This document shows positions 1 to 12,527 of a DNA stretch of 64,000 bases, piece by piece. Under the pieces are notes generated by a model. It was not told where the DNA came from. It worked only from the letters and a program-made list of their open reading frames with translations, and made no database searches. The DNA is taken from positions 744,001 to 808,000 of the forward strand of contig NW_006917097.1 of NCBI RefSeq assembly GCF_000516985.1, in the 5' to 3' direction. Source of the stretch: Pestalotiopsis fici W106-1 (taxonomy: Eukaryota; Ascomycota; Sordariomycetes; Amphisphaeriales; Sporocadaceae). The position numbers and the translations under genes were made by a program. The stretch's first letter is position 1. Each line of letters begins with the position of its first letter.

Positions 1-1457
1 GACTAGTCAATTCATGACACTGACTGACCAGTATCGGGAGACGTTTCGTCATTTCACGGAAACGGGAAGGTGATGCATTTGTTACTTTTTCTAGCTCTTG
101 TGCTCTTCTCTTGGGCGGCACTCGGGGCGGACGCCCACTACATACTACAACAGGACCCCCTTTTTGGTCTCTGCGCAATCCCATCGTCCGTTGTTTCGAA
201 TGCCCAGAGGGGTTTAGCAGATCGGCAGGTACTTTGACGAGAAGAAAAAAAAAGACTCCATCCGGTACTTGGGTGACCGAACACCACCTACACAGTCGCC
301 TTTCGCCTGTATGTTCCGCGAATTGGATACAACCATGGTATATTAATTGTTTGCCAAGCTTGTGGTATTGTCTTGCTGCTGTGTATTTATACTTCCGTAG
401 ATGTGATTGTCCCGGCAGACAGTTGAGACTGCGGGTCTCTCCGCTCGGCTACGATTGATTGATTCTTCCTCCTCTTAACACGTGGGATGGTTGAGGCTCT
501 TTTACGGGTACCAGGGGCCTGGAGATAAAACCCATGACTTGCTATCCATAGCATAGGGGAACCCGGACATAAATCATGCTCGCAGTCCGATCACAATTTT
601 CTCGGTTATAATATAGAGAGGGCAGCATATACGAAACTCTATACATTGCTCTTTCGGTGGATCATTGCATCTCCCCAGCCTCAACAAACACCTTGATGGG
701 ACTGTTGTTGTCCTTTTTTTTCCCCTGCTGCTGTGAACAACTTTCCCTTCGCATCTTCCCAGCCTTGTCCGCAACATTTGTTGCTCTGAAAATTTGAACT
801 GGCTTTGTTTGTTGGATGCATGTCTTAACCACTAGAGAAAAGCCCCGGCGTGTTTTTTCGTGTGCCCATTTCGGGGGATAATCATTCACTGATGTCCACT
901 AGCCGCGGGTGGTCGTCCCTGTAAACGGCTACGCTAGAAGAGCCAAGCTTTCTGCACCTAAAATTACACAGCGCCGGATCACCACAGCTCTTTGAGGCTG
1001 TGAATCCTGGCAACCTTGACGGGCTTCGAGGGGCAGAAATTCCAGAATCCAGGCCAGAACACAGATCTATGGTAAATGGAACTGCCCGCTCGAGCCTCAA
1101 GCATTCTCCCCTCTCCCACCCATCAACCACCCAGAGACCCCACAATCCATTCCACCAATCTACTACAGTAGTTCATCATCCTGGTTAGAGATCGCAAGCC
1201 TCAACATCAAACATCAGCGACGCGGCCTTCAATCTCACTTCCCGTACCGCCTTATTCCCAGCCCTGTCCCGTCTTGCCCTCTCTCCCGAGCTTGTCTGGG
1301 GGCCCTGTGGGTGCGCCGCGCAGTCCCCTGGTCCCGATTTGACGGTGCACCGTACCCTTACGCGCGACGCGCCACGACGCCCTACTACGTAATTGCTTCG
1401 TCTGGCTTCATTCCATACCTACAGCACAGGATCGCCGCGCAGACGCTTTCTTTTACA
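1..1457. other. gene-free left flank, upstream of MED31
   Basis: No open frame here looks like a protein. The last few hundred bases (about 1080-1457) are rich in C and T on the plus strand, which is usual for promoters and 5' leaders in filamentous fungi, so they probably hold the MED31 promoter and leader. Nothing else is recognisable. Confidence 0.6.
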
Positions 1458-1895
1458 ATGTCGCAATCACCTCCTAACCCGCCGGCGGAGGATGAGCCTC
1501 TGTATGGAGGCTTCTCTCGCTTTGAGGTCGAACTCGAGGTATCGGCTGCTCCCATCGTCTATCCCAGACACTGCCTACCTCGCTGATACACTGCATGCTG
1601 ACCTCAAGCGCTGTAGTTTGTCCAGTCGCTTGCGAATCCGTTTTATTTGAACCATCTCGCATCTCAGAAGCTCCTCTCAGACCCGGCATTCATCGAATAT
1701 CTCAAATACCTGCAGTACTGGAACCAACCGCCATATCTGCGTTACCTCACATATCCCGGCCCGACGCTCAAGCATCTTGAACTCCTCCAACAAGAACGTT
1801 TCCGACAGGAAATCATCAGTCCCGAGCTCGTCCAAGTTCTTGCCTCCGAAGGGCAGAAAGCGAGCATTGACTGGCATAGAGAAGAAAAAGAGTGA
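1458..1895 (+). CDS. MED31: Mediator complex subunit 31 (Med31/Soh1)
   Basis: Two exons, 1458-1538 and 1617-1895, give 119 residues. The second exon opens with FVQSLANPFYLNHLA and continues through PAFIEYLKYLQYWNQPPY and LRYLTYPGPTLKHLELL, which is the strongly conserved Med31 core. Med31 is a small helical subunit of the Mediator middle module, which bridges activators and RNA polymerase II in the nucleus. The start is the ATG at 1458, because the frame then splices cleanly (GAG|GTATCG ... CTGTAG|TTTG) into the core without loss of phase. The length fits the compact fungal and animal versions. The gene is convergent with the RPC11 gene downstream. Recognition of the family is very secure; the intron is inferred from splice consensus and continuity of the motif. 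Confidence 0.95.
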
Positions 1896-2497
1896 CTTTT
1901 TTTTTAAGAGCACTTTGATATCAAGTTACCGGTTCGATAGCCACGCTGGTTCCTGCTATAGCCCAGGAAACAATGCGTTATACACCTTTTACAGAAGAGC
2001 GCTTAATGCGCTGGGCGCTGTATTGGATAGCCAGCTACTGAAGTTCATGCCATGTGATGCACGAGCATTTTGATATGAGAGCATTTCGACCGAAGGAAAT
2101 CGGGAACAAGAACAGTATCCCGAGGCGGAGAATCGAGAATAGGCGCCCGTTGAAAAATAACCACAATGTATGCAAATACGTGCTGAGGAAGAAAGATGGG
2201 AGCAAAGTCTTCCCGAGAGTGGACCCCAAATGAGATGCGGCAAAGTCTCGTATTTGAGCACATGTCTGAGGACTAGAGTACTATACTCTGTCTGCTAGCA
2301 AGCAACTGCATCTATCACATCTCTTCCCACCACAGCTTTATTACTCTCAATAACGAAAAAAGAAAAAAAAAACAAGAATCCACATATCATACCCGGGCGC
2401 CTCCGCAGAACGCCAAAACGCCATTGCCATGCAAAAACAAAGAAAGAAACTGAGTGATGCTTTGCTTGACAAACCCAAGAAGTCCGTGACAAAGGGT
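1896..2497. other. convergent intergenic region between MED31 and RPC11
   Basis: This 600-base interval holds the 3' ends of two convergent genes. It contains A-rich stretches around 2355-2372 but no open frame with coding character. Confidence 0.6.
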
Positions 2498-2985
2498 CTA
2501 GTTTTCTCTCCATCGTCCACCGCAAGTCATGCACTGTAGAGGGGAAACAACTTATTAGCCCTCCATTTCCTTACAGCCATCATAGACAAACCCGGGCACT
2601 CTACTCACCTTGAAGAAACTCGTCATGGGCTCATCAGCACTGCGAATCTGGACCTGGAAGAAGGCAGCCTCGTTGCCATTGCAACCTTCCTTGGGACACT
2701 GGACTGGGGTCTTGTCGGCATTGTCCCAGGCGCCTGGTCCACCGAAGACGTCTTCCCGCTCCTTGCGCGTGTACTCGCGACGACTGAACATGGACGTTGT
2801 AATGAGATGCTGGTAAGGGCATGTTCGACACTCGAGTCGGTTGCGACCGGTTTCAGGGCTGATGCCGACCGTCAGCGCGTTGGAGCAATGGGGGCAGACT
2901 GCGAAAGAAGCTTGTTAGCCGAAACCCGTCCCAGGCGCACCGATAACCAAGGAAGCTACTTGGTGGTCGTCTTACACAGAAGCAT
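2498..2985 (-). CDS. RPC11: RNA polymerase III subunit RPC11 (Rpc10/C11)
   Basis: Three exons on the minus strand, 2976-2985, 2609-2898 and 2498-2533, give 111 residues. The N-terminal zinc ribbon has Cys5, Cys8, Cys27 and Cys30. The C-terminal TFIIS-like ribbon has Cys71, Cys76, Cys101 and Cys104 around QIRSADEPMTSFF, which carries the acidic pair Asp92-Glu93 that acts in RNA cleavage. The protein ends with CGGRWREN. C11 supports transcript cleavage, termination and reinitiation by RNA polymerase III. The first coding exon is only 10 bases (ATGCTTCTGT); it is needed to supply the usual MLLFCP start, and its splice sites (GTAAGA, CGCAG) are good. The second ribbon begins C-x4-C rather than C-x2-C. 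The gene is divergent from the ankyrin gene at 3682. Family assignment is secure. Confidence 0.94.
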
Positions 2986-3681
2986 GTTGACAGTCGTTAA
3001 TGTCCTTGGTCTCAAAGTCGCAAGGATTATATGCGATGCTGTTTGTAGAATGCTGGTTCTCAAAGGGTATCTCCAAAAGTAACGAAGCTTTTCGCGATTC
3101 AAAAACCGTGACTCTTTATCGATCTCTGCTCATTTCTAAATTTTGGCGGAGCTTTTGCTGCCCACCAGCCAATCAAATCATCTCTCCGGCCGAGACAATG
3201 GCCCCCACCTCTACACCTGGGCTCAAAATGCCCCGCCAGGTACCGGGTCTTTGGCCTGGCCGACGTCAGGTTTCCCGATCGCGCCAGACAGACACAGCCC
3301 CGCGAAAAGTACCAGCCTAATGTAAGGTGTTTACAGCACCAGGCGCTTGTATCAGTGAATAAGGGGGCCGCTGGGCATTGACTGGCTTGTGACAGGACAA
3401 TTACTCGTGCGTACCCAAACGCTGTCCATCACCGCCACACTCTTGAACTTCGCGCCCCTCGTAACAACGTCAGCCTTCTTTGAGACCAGAAATACAGACA
3501 CCAACCCATCCGAGTGACTCGTCCGGTCGAAACGCACAGTCTTTTTCTAACTCAAGGCAGAGCTACAGTCGTTCAAATCTCCTGCACGTAGAGATACAGC
3601 AGGGATTGCCCCGCCAAACCCTCCCAATAACTTGGCTCAGCAGCAGCCAGTGCCAGACAAACAAGCCTCGACGATCCGGAC
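2986..3681. other. divergent promoter region, RPC11 / ankyrin gene
   Basis: This interval lies between two divergent starts and should contain both promoters. I see no clear TATA box, and open frames here lack coding character. Confidence 0.55.
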
Positions 3682-4501
3682 ATGGCGGACGATCAGGAGC
3701 ACGAGGTATGCCGAGTGTCTTCTTGGGGGGAAGACTTTGACCATGTCTAATTTCTCTCCCAGGGCGCATCGGTCAAGGAGCAGCTCATCGAGGCCTGCCG
3801 GCGCAACAATGTCGAGCTTCTCACCGAGATCATTGAGAACTGCAAGAGCGAGGACGACATCTCCGCCCTGATGAACAATACGACGACTGTCATGGGTAAT
3901 CACCTATACCACGAGGCAGCACTGCAAGGAAACTGTACGTTGGGGCTCCCCGTACTAGTCCATATCAACACCACCAGGTCCAATACCTATAGATATACCA
4001 CACGGACATGATGGCTCGGATCTCATGGAGAAAAGATGCTGACCTCAGTCAATAGACGAGATAATAGACCTTTTGCTCGACCAACCAAACTTTGAATGCG
4101 ATCCTGTCAACCGCGCCGAGGGCGACACGCCGCTCCACTCGGCCATCCGCTGGATCAACTCGGAGCCGCCCGCCCAGCGCGAGTTCGGCAATGCCCTAGT
4201 CGAGATGATGCTCGAGGCAGGCTCAAACCCCCGGGTCAAGAACAAGGCCAAGCTCACCGCATACCAGCTCGTGGACCCGACGAACAAGGAACTGCGGGAG
4301 CTCATCTCCAAGCACGAGTACGCCAGCCTGAACCAGGGCGATTTTGTGGCGGCCGGCGAGGTCAAGCCCTCGTCCAGCGGCGCCGACATGTTTGCAGACG
4401 TACAGGCCGAGGAGAGCGACGATGATGCAGAGTTCAGCGGCAGCGATGATGAGGAACGTGCCGAGTTTGAGCGTAGAAAAGCTGCCAAGAAGGCTCGGTA
4501 A
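3682..4501 (+). CDS. small ankyrin-repeat protein, yeast YGL242C-like
   Basis: Three exons, 3682-3705, 3763-3934 and 4056-4501, give 213 residues. The protein starts MADDQEHEGASVKEQLIEA, then has two to three ankyrin units: a short first repeat including NHLYHEAALQGNYEIIDLLL, and a second with GDTPLHSAIRW and LVEMMLEAGSNPRVKNK. The tail is acidic (EESDDDAEFSGSDDEE) and ends with a basic patch RRKAAKKAR. Ankyrin units are protein-interaction scaffolds. The overall plan of a single small ankyrin domain plus acidic tail resembles the uncharacterised yeast protein YGL242C, and also recalls Yar1, a chaperone of ribosomal protein S3; I cannot decide between them from memory. The start is the ATG at 3682, preceding an eight-residue first exon with a GTATGC donor. 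Frame continuity across both introns is exact. Confidence 0.85.
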
Positions 4502-7425
4502 ACAGGGGGTTTCTGGGTCACTTGATGCTATATTCTTCGACTACACCGCTCAACGGGATATCTGGCCTTTACATCCGGCGGTTGAAATCCTCTCGCGAGC
4601 TTGTGGTGTTTGTTGACATCAACGGCATTGGTTGGGCATTATAGAGCTACACGACGGCGCAAGACGAGAAGCCACGCGGTATTCCCATGTACGCGCTGCT
4701 GCAAAATGAACCTTGCATCAGCGGGCGTCGTTGAGGGGCGCTTCATCATAGATTTTGGCATACATGCCTGTTTGACTTGGTCTAGTTATTACCATGAGAC
4801 TTGGACGTCTCCTCGTTGCGAACAATATCTTGATTCTTCACGAGCAACACTAGGGCCTTGCGCGTATGTAAGAATTACAAGCATCTTTGCCCCGAGATAC
4901 TGCCATTGATATATCTGAAAACTTGCCCAAAATAGATACTCGTAATCGAGCAAAGATGCTTTTGAAAGCATAACGTATCCTTGAAGCTGTAAACGTGCAA
5001 CATGCAAACAGAATAAGGGGGGATGCTTGAGTATAACTGCGTCCATTGCTTGGCATATTGAGGAAGAATAATCCAAAATTCAAGACCCCTGGTTGAACTC
5101 TAGAAAAGATGGTCCACGATATTTTGGTATACTACGGCATACGGCCTCGGGCTTCAAGAAGTGATATTGTTCTTTGACAAAACTTTCCTCGAACAAAGCC
5201 CCCATGCCTTACTTTTTGCAATGAAGATACCCCGATCTCTGCGAGCGGCCTTTGTTGCCGTGTTCACGGATTTCAAGTCAGTAACGACAAGCTAATTGTC
5301 TCTGTCTGGAAATATACCTCGTAATGGGTGTTAAGAACAGTACCTGCCAGCTTGTTGTATCTCCTGACAAGCATTTATCAATGTCCAGACCAAGTTACGG
5401 CTGCTATAATTACTAAAACTAAGATTGATCAAGACAAGGCAAAACGAGAGGCTGGCCAACTGCTGGTCAACTGGTCATTTGCAACGAGTACAACATATCT
5501 GATAGGAAAATATCTTTTCAGATGAAACACCTGTGCCGTACACATCAAGTGAACATGGATGAACGAAAGGTCTTGACGTGGCAGGCAGCAAGTCGGTTCT
5601 CCATTACTTTTGCTCCTGATACATCTATATGTAGCTTTCAAAGAGAAATAAATATTACAGCATATGTAACAGTGGGAAGAGGTTTTCAATAATCACAGGG
5701 CGAGTATGCAGATGGGAGAAACAGGGAGGGTATCGGGCCCAAGAAAGAGATACCCGTGGGCGTCCAACAACAAAGGACAGGAGGGAGGAAAATAGAAAAC
5801 GAAAAAAAAAAAAAAAAAAAAGAAGGAAACGACCACCAGCTTTGAACTCAAGGCTCAACAAGTGACAAAAAAAGATTTCTTGAGCGTTTGCCAGTCTGGC
5901 GCCCACTCCCACTAGCCTAACCTAGCATTCAGTTTATTTGTCAACCTGGTCATGACCCAATCCCTGGACCAGTGATGACTTGGGCGTTTGTTACTCTACT
6001 TAAAGCTTCGCTCGGTGACCGAAAATTATCCAACAATGTTTACAGGTTACTAAGAGAGCACAAGTTCCTTGTTCAGAACCCCCTAGGTTAGCTGCAAGCT
6101 TTGAGCATTGAGAACCTTGATGAGCGCGGGACAATAACTACTTTTCTTCCTATTCAAAACATGCACACCTCTCTAATCTTGTCAAAGGCATTGAACTGCG
6201 ATGACCCATTCTTTGGTACCCGACTTCTTTACTTGCAAGGCTATACCCAACGCTCGTAAAATGTAGAATAGCAGATTCATAGCTCAAAAATGCTTTCCCC
6301 CTTATCTCAGGACTCTGAGTGGATTTTATCGACTAATCTCTCAAGTGGTAGGAGCTGAAGTCACTTTGATCAAACCGCGATCAGCAGCTTGAATCAGGTA
6401 CTACGCTTCAAGTCATGTAGAAAATGTATCTTCCATGCTCATGTCCAATCTCAATTAATGGATAGTCATCTATAGATTCCGCACCAAACAAAGCCCATCA
6501 GCGCAGCTTCTACTACAAGACCTTGACATTGTGTTGCATCGGTACCATCTTCTCAGCCATTCTGAAGCCGTCTGAACAATTCTTGCTTCGATTTGCTGAA
6601 ATTATTCAATTTATTTTACATGTCTTTCGCCACGAGACGGCGGGCCTTGAATACTCTTAACTTCCCTTTGTCTTTCCTTTTTGATTCCGTCCCCCTTCCG
6701 CTCCCCTGCCGTACCTATTTCCCATTTCCTCTCATATAATCTCCTGATAACCTACAGTATTCCGCTCGTTTCTGCAATACCTCACAAGTACACTGTGTTG
6801 AATCGAATCGTTGACGCAGGTAGTCAGTTTCAGGGTCAATCGACCATCTACTGCAGTGGCACGATTGAACACACCATGATCCAGACTCTGTACAAGCCGA
6901 TGGAGTTATCAGAGACTTCTAACCATGACATACACGGTAAATTTACCGAATTAACCAGTCACGAGTAATGTCTGCTCAGGGTGGATCCAAGTATAATGTT
7001 GGCCCATCTCACGCTAGAGACGGAGGGCTCCACATGTAAGCTCAGCACAATAGTATACTATCACACGCAAGACTGAGGCATGGGATTTGCTGACATAACA
7101 TTGAGACGCCTAGGTACACAGTCACTAGGGTATTTAGTGAAGAACTTATGACTTGAAGCTGTTTTTAGGAACCAATTTCAAGCTTCGTTGAGAATTTGCG
7201 CCTTGTAGCAGAAAAACAGCTTCCTCATTCACCTGTACAATGGGGAAAACATCACAATTGGGTGTGCTCATTACATTCTTAGTTCATACAGAATCCTAGG
7301 CTCATTACATCTCCTTGACCATGAAAACTATAACAGGCTCGCGCACGCTGGCTTTTTGGCACATCAACAAGAATACACCAGAAGAAGGTACCACGCTCAT
7401 CAGGATCAGCAGACTCAAACTTTGC
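4502..7425. other. gene-poor region, 2.9 kb
   Basis: I find no open frame with coding character on either strand. The segment contains a run of about 21 A at 5801-5821 on the plus strand and otherwise looks like ordinary AT-balanced intergenic DNA. It may hold 3' sequence of the CFEM gene at its right end. Confidence 0.55.
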
Positions 7426-8074
7426 TCAGAGAGCAGCAACAACGCCCAAGAGACCCGCCAAAACACCACCAACAATCTTGGCCGGAGCCGCCGTAGGTGC
7501 GAGATTGGGCGTGCTGCCCGTGCCGCTCACACTCGCAGTATTGGAGACCGAGGGAGTCTGGACCGTGCCCACAATCGTCTTGGTGTCGGTGGCCGAGCCC
7601 GTGCTGTTGGTCGAGATGCCGATAATGGTATCACCGCTGTGCGCCAGGGTGCTGCTCAGGCTGTCGGTAGCAGTCGGGCCCGTGGTGATGGTGCCGGACG
7701 AGGAGTCACCGGAGCCCGCACTGGCCGAGTACGCGGCGCACGCTGCGGCGCCGGCACTCTGGGCCTGGCTCAGGTCGGTCACGGGGCAGGCGGTGAGGAG
7801 ACAGGGAGCTGCTGAGGCGGCAATGGAAGCTTGTGTAGGACCGCATTGGCAGGCAGCATCGTCCAAAGCACAGCCAGCACCAGTGATGGCTACGCTGAGG
7901 CAAGAAGTCTAAGGAAGATTCGTTAGTGACGTTTGCGCCTGGAAAAGCAAGCAGTGCTTATGACCTTGTACTATGCGGAAATCAAGAAGAAGCACTTACA
8001 GCACACGAGGGTTGGCCGGAAAAGTTTTGTGCAACAGCCAGTGCTGCGCCAACAAGGATGAGAGCCGACTTCAT
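7426..8074 (-). CDS. CFEM-domain GPI-anchored surface protein
   Basis: Two exons on the minus strand, 8000-8074 and 7426-7908, give 185 residues. A signal peptide (MKSALILVGAALAVAQ) is followed by a CFEM domain with exactly eight cysteines at about residues 24, 28, 38, 45, 47, 61, 66 and 82, including the diagnostic ALDDAACQCG. The aspartates just before the fourth cysteine correspond to the axial haem-iron ligand of haem-binding CFEM proteins. A long Ser/Thr/Gly-rich stalk follows, and the protein ends in a hydrophobic tail (KIVGGVLAGLLGVVAAL) typical of GPI attachment. CFEM proteins sit at the fungal wall or plasma membrane and take part in haem or iron capture, or in host contact. The intron (91 bases, GTAAGT..TTAG) splits the domain between the first and second cysteines. 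Specific ligand is unknown. Confidence 0.92.
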
Positions 8075-9603
8075 TGTAATTGATGCGTGAAAGTTTGATT
8101 GACTTGATTGCCGAGTACGCGGTTGTGCTACGTGTTTGTTTACAAGTTCGAAAATGCCGTTGTTGGGGTTCTACAACACGAGGTAGCCTTAGGTAGGTTG
8201 TTCAGGTTGGTTGGACGAGGAGCTGAGGAGGGATGGAGCTTCAGGTTTCCAGAGCTGTCAGGCCGAGGAGGGGAAACATGTTTGAAATATATATCTCCAA
8301 CCGCAGCTACCTTTTCTCAGCTCTTTCCGGCTGACCATTTGGGAGAAGCAATCAGATGGGGGCCAAAGCTACCTACCTTAGCTGCATGTCTCTCAGCCCG
8401 CGTCACGGCCCGGCAGCAAATAGTACCATTGGGTAAGCGCGGCAACAAGCAGGAGTCGTGATGGACAGAGACGCCCACCGCTTTGGGTAGCACAATGGCA
8501 CTCCAAACGAGAGCCGGATTGGCAATGACAGCACAGTACGCGATGCAAGTGCCTCATCTGTGCTCAAAAGCTTGTTTTACCAGAGCGGGGGATAAGCGTT
8601 GAACTTTGTTGGAGTAGTTCGTTGGGGGAAATTGGTAAACGCCGTTGTCGATTTGGAGTCAAACGAAGAGGTACTGCATTAACAGACGGCAGTCTAATCC
8701 CCTGATCTTTACCAATGGCAGCGCACTGTGAAGGGACCGCTCCAATTGAATTCAACTGACATGTACTTTAGCTGGAAGCTGGCCGATCTCGAACGTACTA
8801 CAAATGGAATTAAGATTATGAACTAGACGCACTCGAGCATTTCAGCTTCTGTAGCTAGGAGTGAACAAGCCATTATCGCGCCCGCCACAGTGGCTGCCTC
8901 AAGACGGATCAGGACAAATCAACCGTCGAGAATGTCTTGGTTACGATATGATGTGTACTGCATATTGACCATCATCCACATTCAACACACACCACTATGA
9001 ACTATGGCAATCTCACCGGCCAGGAAAAGATAGAAGCGTTAGACGGGTGCTTCACATTACACTGCAGCTGAATAAGACAAGTAATGATATGCCACAAGTG
9101 ACTGATATATATATATATATGGCTATTCGTATACAACCTCATAGACCTCAGGCTGTCGATGATACGTCAAGGGCTTTTACTTTCCTTTTATCTGCACGTT
9201 AGTTTTCGACATGAAAGGGTCATCTTGAATACCGTCTCCATCTTCTCCATTACGGTTGTCTTAGGTCACTAGAGATACCAGCACGGATTATTCCTTCGAT
9301 GGTCATTGGCCGGATCAACAGGATTATCACAAGGTGCATGGCCGTCGAGACTTGTGCATCAAGTGCGGTTCATCGGCATTATCCAGGTGCTATATAAAGG
9401 GTATCAGGAAATCATAATGTCTATCCGCTAATGAATGACGTTCACCCGTGTCAGGTATCTGTAGTACACACGATCAAGTCCAGCTCTCGTGTGCACGCCA
9501 GGGTCTATGTTTCCCTAGCTCTATCTCTAGTCTCAACTCCCATCATCTCTCCATGAGCCTTCGTTTCGTCGTAATTGTCAGTCTTTCCACAATCCCGTCG
9601 TGT
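8075..9603. other. intergenic region between CFEM and thaumatin-like genes
   Basis: This 1.5 kb contains the CFEM promoter at its left and the 3' flank of the thaumatin-like gene at its right. It has a short (TA)n microsatellite at about 9105-9121 and a consensus TATATAAAG on the plus strand at 9391-9399 with no gene downstream of it. No coding frame is supportable. Confidence 0.55.
8287..8294 (-). promoter_or_regulatory. candidate TATA box of the CFEM gene
   Basis: A TATATAT run lies about 215 bases upstream of the CFEM start codon on the minus strand. Position and sequence fit a TATA element but no start site can be shown. Confidence 0.35.
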
Positions 9604-10911
9604 CTAGAGTATTGCCAGAATAGCTAGCGCACTCGCAAGTGCAACCAACAACACCGGACTGGCCAGGACCGCAGGAGTACCAGAGATCGATTCGATGTAG
9701 CTAATGTTCATAGCGATCTGCGTCATCTCCTCGGTCACGACTCCTCCGGCTGCTAATGCTGAGATCTGATCACCGTACGTCTCGAGAATGTTTGTGCTGC
9801 GTCCCTCTGGGCAAAAGACCACTTCCCAGCCTCCACCACTCGGTATGATAAAGGTCGAGGTCTGGTCGTCATAGGCAAAGCTGTACGCATCTGGGCATAC
9901 CGCCTTTGCATTTTTTGCGTACAAGTTCCGCTTGCACTTGGTTGGATCATTGTAATCTCCTGTGCAGCAGTCACTTGCCGCATTCGTGGCGGCACAGGCA
10001 CTCTTGCACGGGTCAAAAGTTGGTCGCTCGATCTGGTCATCCGGGTATGGGTAGATACCATCGCCGGGCTTGTCTGGCGGAAATGCCTGAAGATCCCAGG
10101 GGCACCAATTAGTAATACCGGCGTTTGTTTGGGTATCCTCGTAGGGCATGGGATAACTCGAGTTGGTGTAGTAGTACCCAGTTCTATTAGGTGACATGAG
10201 ATACCCCGGGGTCGCTATGCAAGCAGCGTTGACAAAGTTTGGAGGTATATCGCTGGTATTACTGGCTGGTTGGTAGACGACACCAAGTGGTAAGTTGTAG
10301 CCGTCAACCAGAGAAATGTCGTAAAAGGTTTGGAGGCCTGTCTGGCCACCAGCAAGATTGAACTCTGCGAGCGTGGCTGGAGCGGCTCCCTGTTGCAGTA
10401 GTCATCAGTAACCATGACAGTAACGATCAATCCGAGCACGTTGGCAAAAACTTACACTATAGTCGCATTCCAGCAGCCCAAAGCAGTCGCCCGTCAGACA
10501 AGTTGCAGTTTCATTACTAACTGTGCAATTTGTCCTGCCCCAGACGCGACCATTCCATGTTGGTCCCACGGTCAGGTCTCTTGTTTCGCCAGGCCCCAGC
10601 TCAAAACCGCTGGATTCAGGACCATCACCGGCTTGAGTAGCAATGCCAGGCCAGATGGTATCGCCGCAATTGTTGGTGACGATAAGAGGTATAGGGTTCT
10701 CACGCTTTGACACGGTGCGCCTGGATACACCATCTATAGGAGCAGCTTCTGGTCGTGGGTGGAGATAGTCGAACTTGAACAATTCGTGGAAGCTGGGATA
10801 CACGACTGCGCGGGCGACTTGCGCCTCGGATAATAACAGCAGGGCCGCAGCAAAGAGCGGTTTTCTCCCAGAGGAAGCCGCCGTACGGCGCGATCTCGAG
10901 TCGCGCGACAT
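9604..10911 (-). CDS. thaumatin-like secreted protein, probably GPI-anchored
   Basis: Two exons on the minus strand, 10456-10911 and 9604-10389, give 413 residues. The ATG at 10911 is chosen because it is the first ATG of the frame; the codons above it are non-ATG. A basic N-terminus leads to a hydrophobic signal (LFAAALLLLSEAQVARA). The thaumatin-family core begins at IPLIVTNNCGDTIWPGI and includes GFELGPGETRDLTVG, WNGRVWGRTNC, CLTGDCFGLLEC, LAEFNL and FYDISLVDGYNLPLGV. Later parts carry many cysteines (CKSACAATNAASDCC) and the AYSFAYDDQTSTF motif that closes the thaumatin fold. A hydrophobic C-terminal tail (SPVLLVALASALAILAIL) suggests a GPI signal. Family members bind or hydrolyse beta-glucans or act as wall or antifungal proteins; the actual role here is unknown. 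The 66-base intron falls between Ser and Gly in phase 0. Confidence 0.92.
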
Positions 10912-12229
10912 TTTGTAAGGCAATGAAGCTAGCGAAACAGTATATAAGCGATTGGCGGGAGATGACAGCCCCGGTTGGCGGAGTGTATAGTTGGCGCACC
11001 ACGACTAGGTGCTATTTCGAGATTCGAGTGTTTGGAAACCAAAGAATTCCAACGGAGTGATATTGCATGATCCAAGTCAAAAGGAAAGAAAGATGCAAAG
11101 GACCCCAATTATGATTTTGTATACCAGCCAAAAAAGACGTCTTATTTGTTGGCAGGGATATTTCCCAGCTCTTCCCCTTGAGCTAAGGCCGGGGCAGACT
11201 TGGCGCGAAGACTTGGTTGGCAAGTTGCGCTGGGTCGCGAGCGGTTCGATGAGAACGAGTGTCCGGTAACCTGGTAGGGTAGGCTGTGACGTAGGAACAG
11301 GTGCCCAGCGAACAACGAATAGCGGTCCGGTATGTAAACCGAGATGCGCTGGCCTTGGCTGATGGAGGCCAGCCCCTCAATGACCCCGGTTGCAAGTCGA
11401 GACGCGATTCGTGAATGGATGGAAGAGAGAGAAACGAATCCAGAAAAAAACCAACTGGCGCATCCAGAGGCTAGACCCTGGCGATGGATACCTTGTTTCG
11501 AGCAATGCAGTCAAAAATATCTAGAAGAACGGACGGGGCAACTTTTGGATTAGGGTAAGTAATTGTTTGAAGAAAAAAAAGGTGGTTACAGGATGAAGTT
11601 GGCAAAGGGTAAAAGAGGGTTTATTTCATGGCAATGGGAGCTATTGTCAAGGAAGCTCGAAGTTTGGGAAATTGTCGTCTAACTGAGACACCATGATTCT
11701 TACCTACTGACCTGATGTACCTAGATCACATTGGATGAACTGGATTTGCCCTTCTTGGGGGCGATGCCTAACAGGTTCAACAGGTAGTAGCAATGGCCCC
11801 AGGCCCATCTGATTAGTAGGTTGGTAGGTATGGAGGAATGAGCGATGACGCACAATGGCTTGGGGGTCGTGATTACCTTTACCTTGTTTTACCAGGGTCT
11901 CTCAATCACAGAGGCTTGAGAGGGAGAGTTTAACCGCTCAGGGGTCCATCGCAACCCACCCCACTAAAGAAAGCAGCGCTGCGCTAGGAAGGAAAGGAAA
12001 AGGTCCTGTCCGTTTCTGGTAGTTCTGGCGATAAGCTCATGCAATCTCAGATGGCTCAAGCCTCTTTTTTGACTTGGGGCAAAATAAGACGACACTTCCA
12101 CGAATCAGTTGCACCCGGCGTGATTGTAGACGAAAATCATGTCGAACTTGTCCGTATTATCAACATTGCTACCTATGACACCAATGCATCTCTGCCCTCC
12201 CTTACAACACCAGAGATCCCCGTCTGTTC

Positions 12230-12260
<31 letters not shown>

Positions 12261-12527
12261 TTCAGCACCAATCGCGTTGTCTTAGTTGACAGCATTCGGC
12301 GCGTTTTAATCACGAACGCGAAACACCGTTTTCTAACTCAACTGACAATGTCACGATGAGAGCAAGAAGGCAAAACTAATCACAGATTATCCATGTTCCA
12401 ACCCGTTTTCTCTTGGCCAGCTTCGTCTCAAACTTCGGCGCGGGTGCGGCTCTTCAACTACAACGGAGGTTAGGCACCCTCGTATGTAGTTGTATAACCT
12501 ATCTGTAAGCTTGTTCACCAATAGTAG
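10912..12527. other. intergenic region, 1.6 kb
   Basis: No supportable gene. It contains the thaumatin-like gene promoter near 10912-11100 (with a CCAAT-type pentamer on the minus strand near 10950) and a striking homopolymer pair of 20 T followed by 11 A at 12230-12260. Confidence 0.55.
12230..12260. repeat. T20-A11 homopolymer pair
   Basis: An uninterrupted run of 20 T is directly followed by 11 A. It can fold as a hairpin or act as a nucleosome-excluding tract; it may also vary in length or be a sequencing artefact. Confidence 0.8.
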
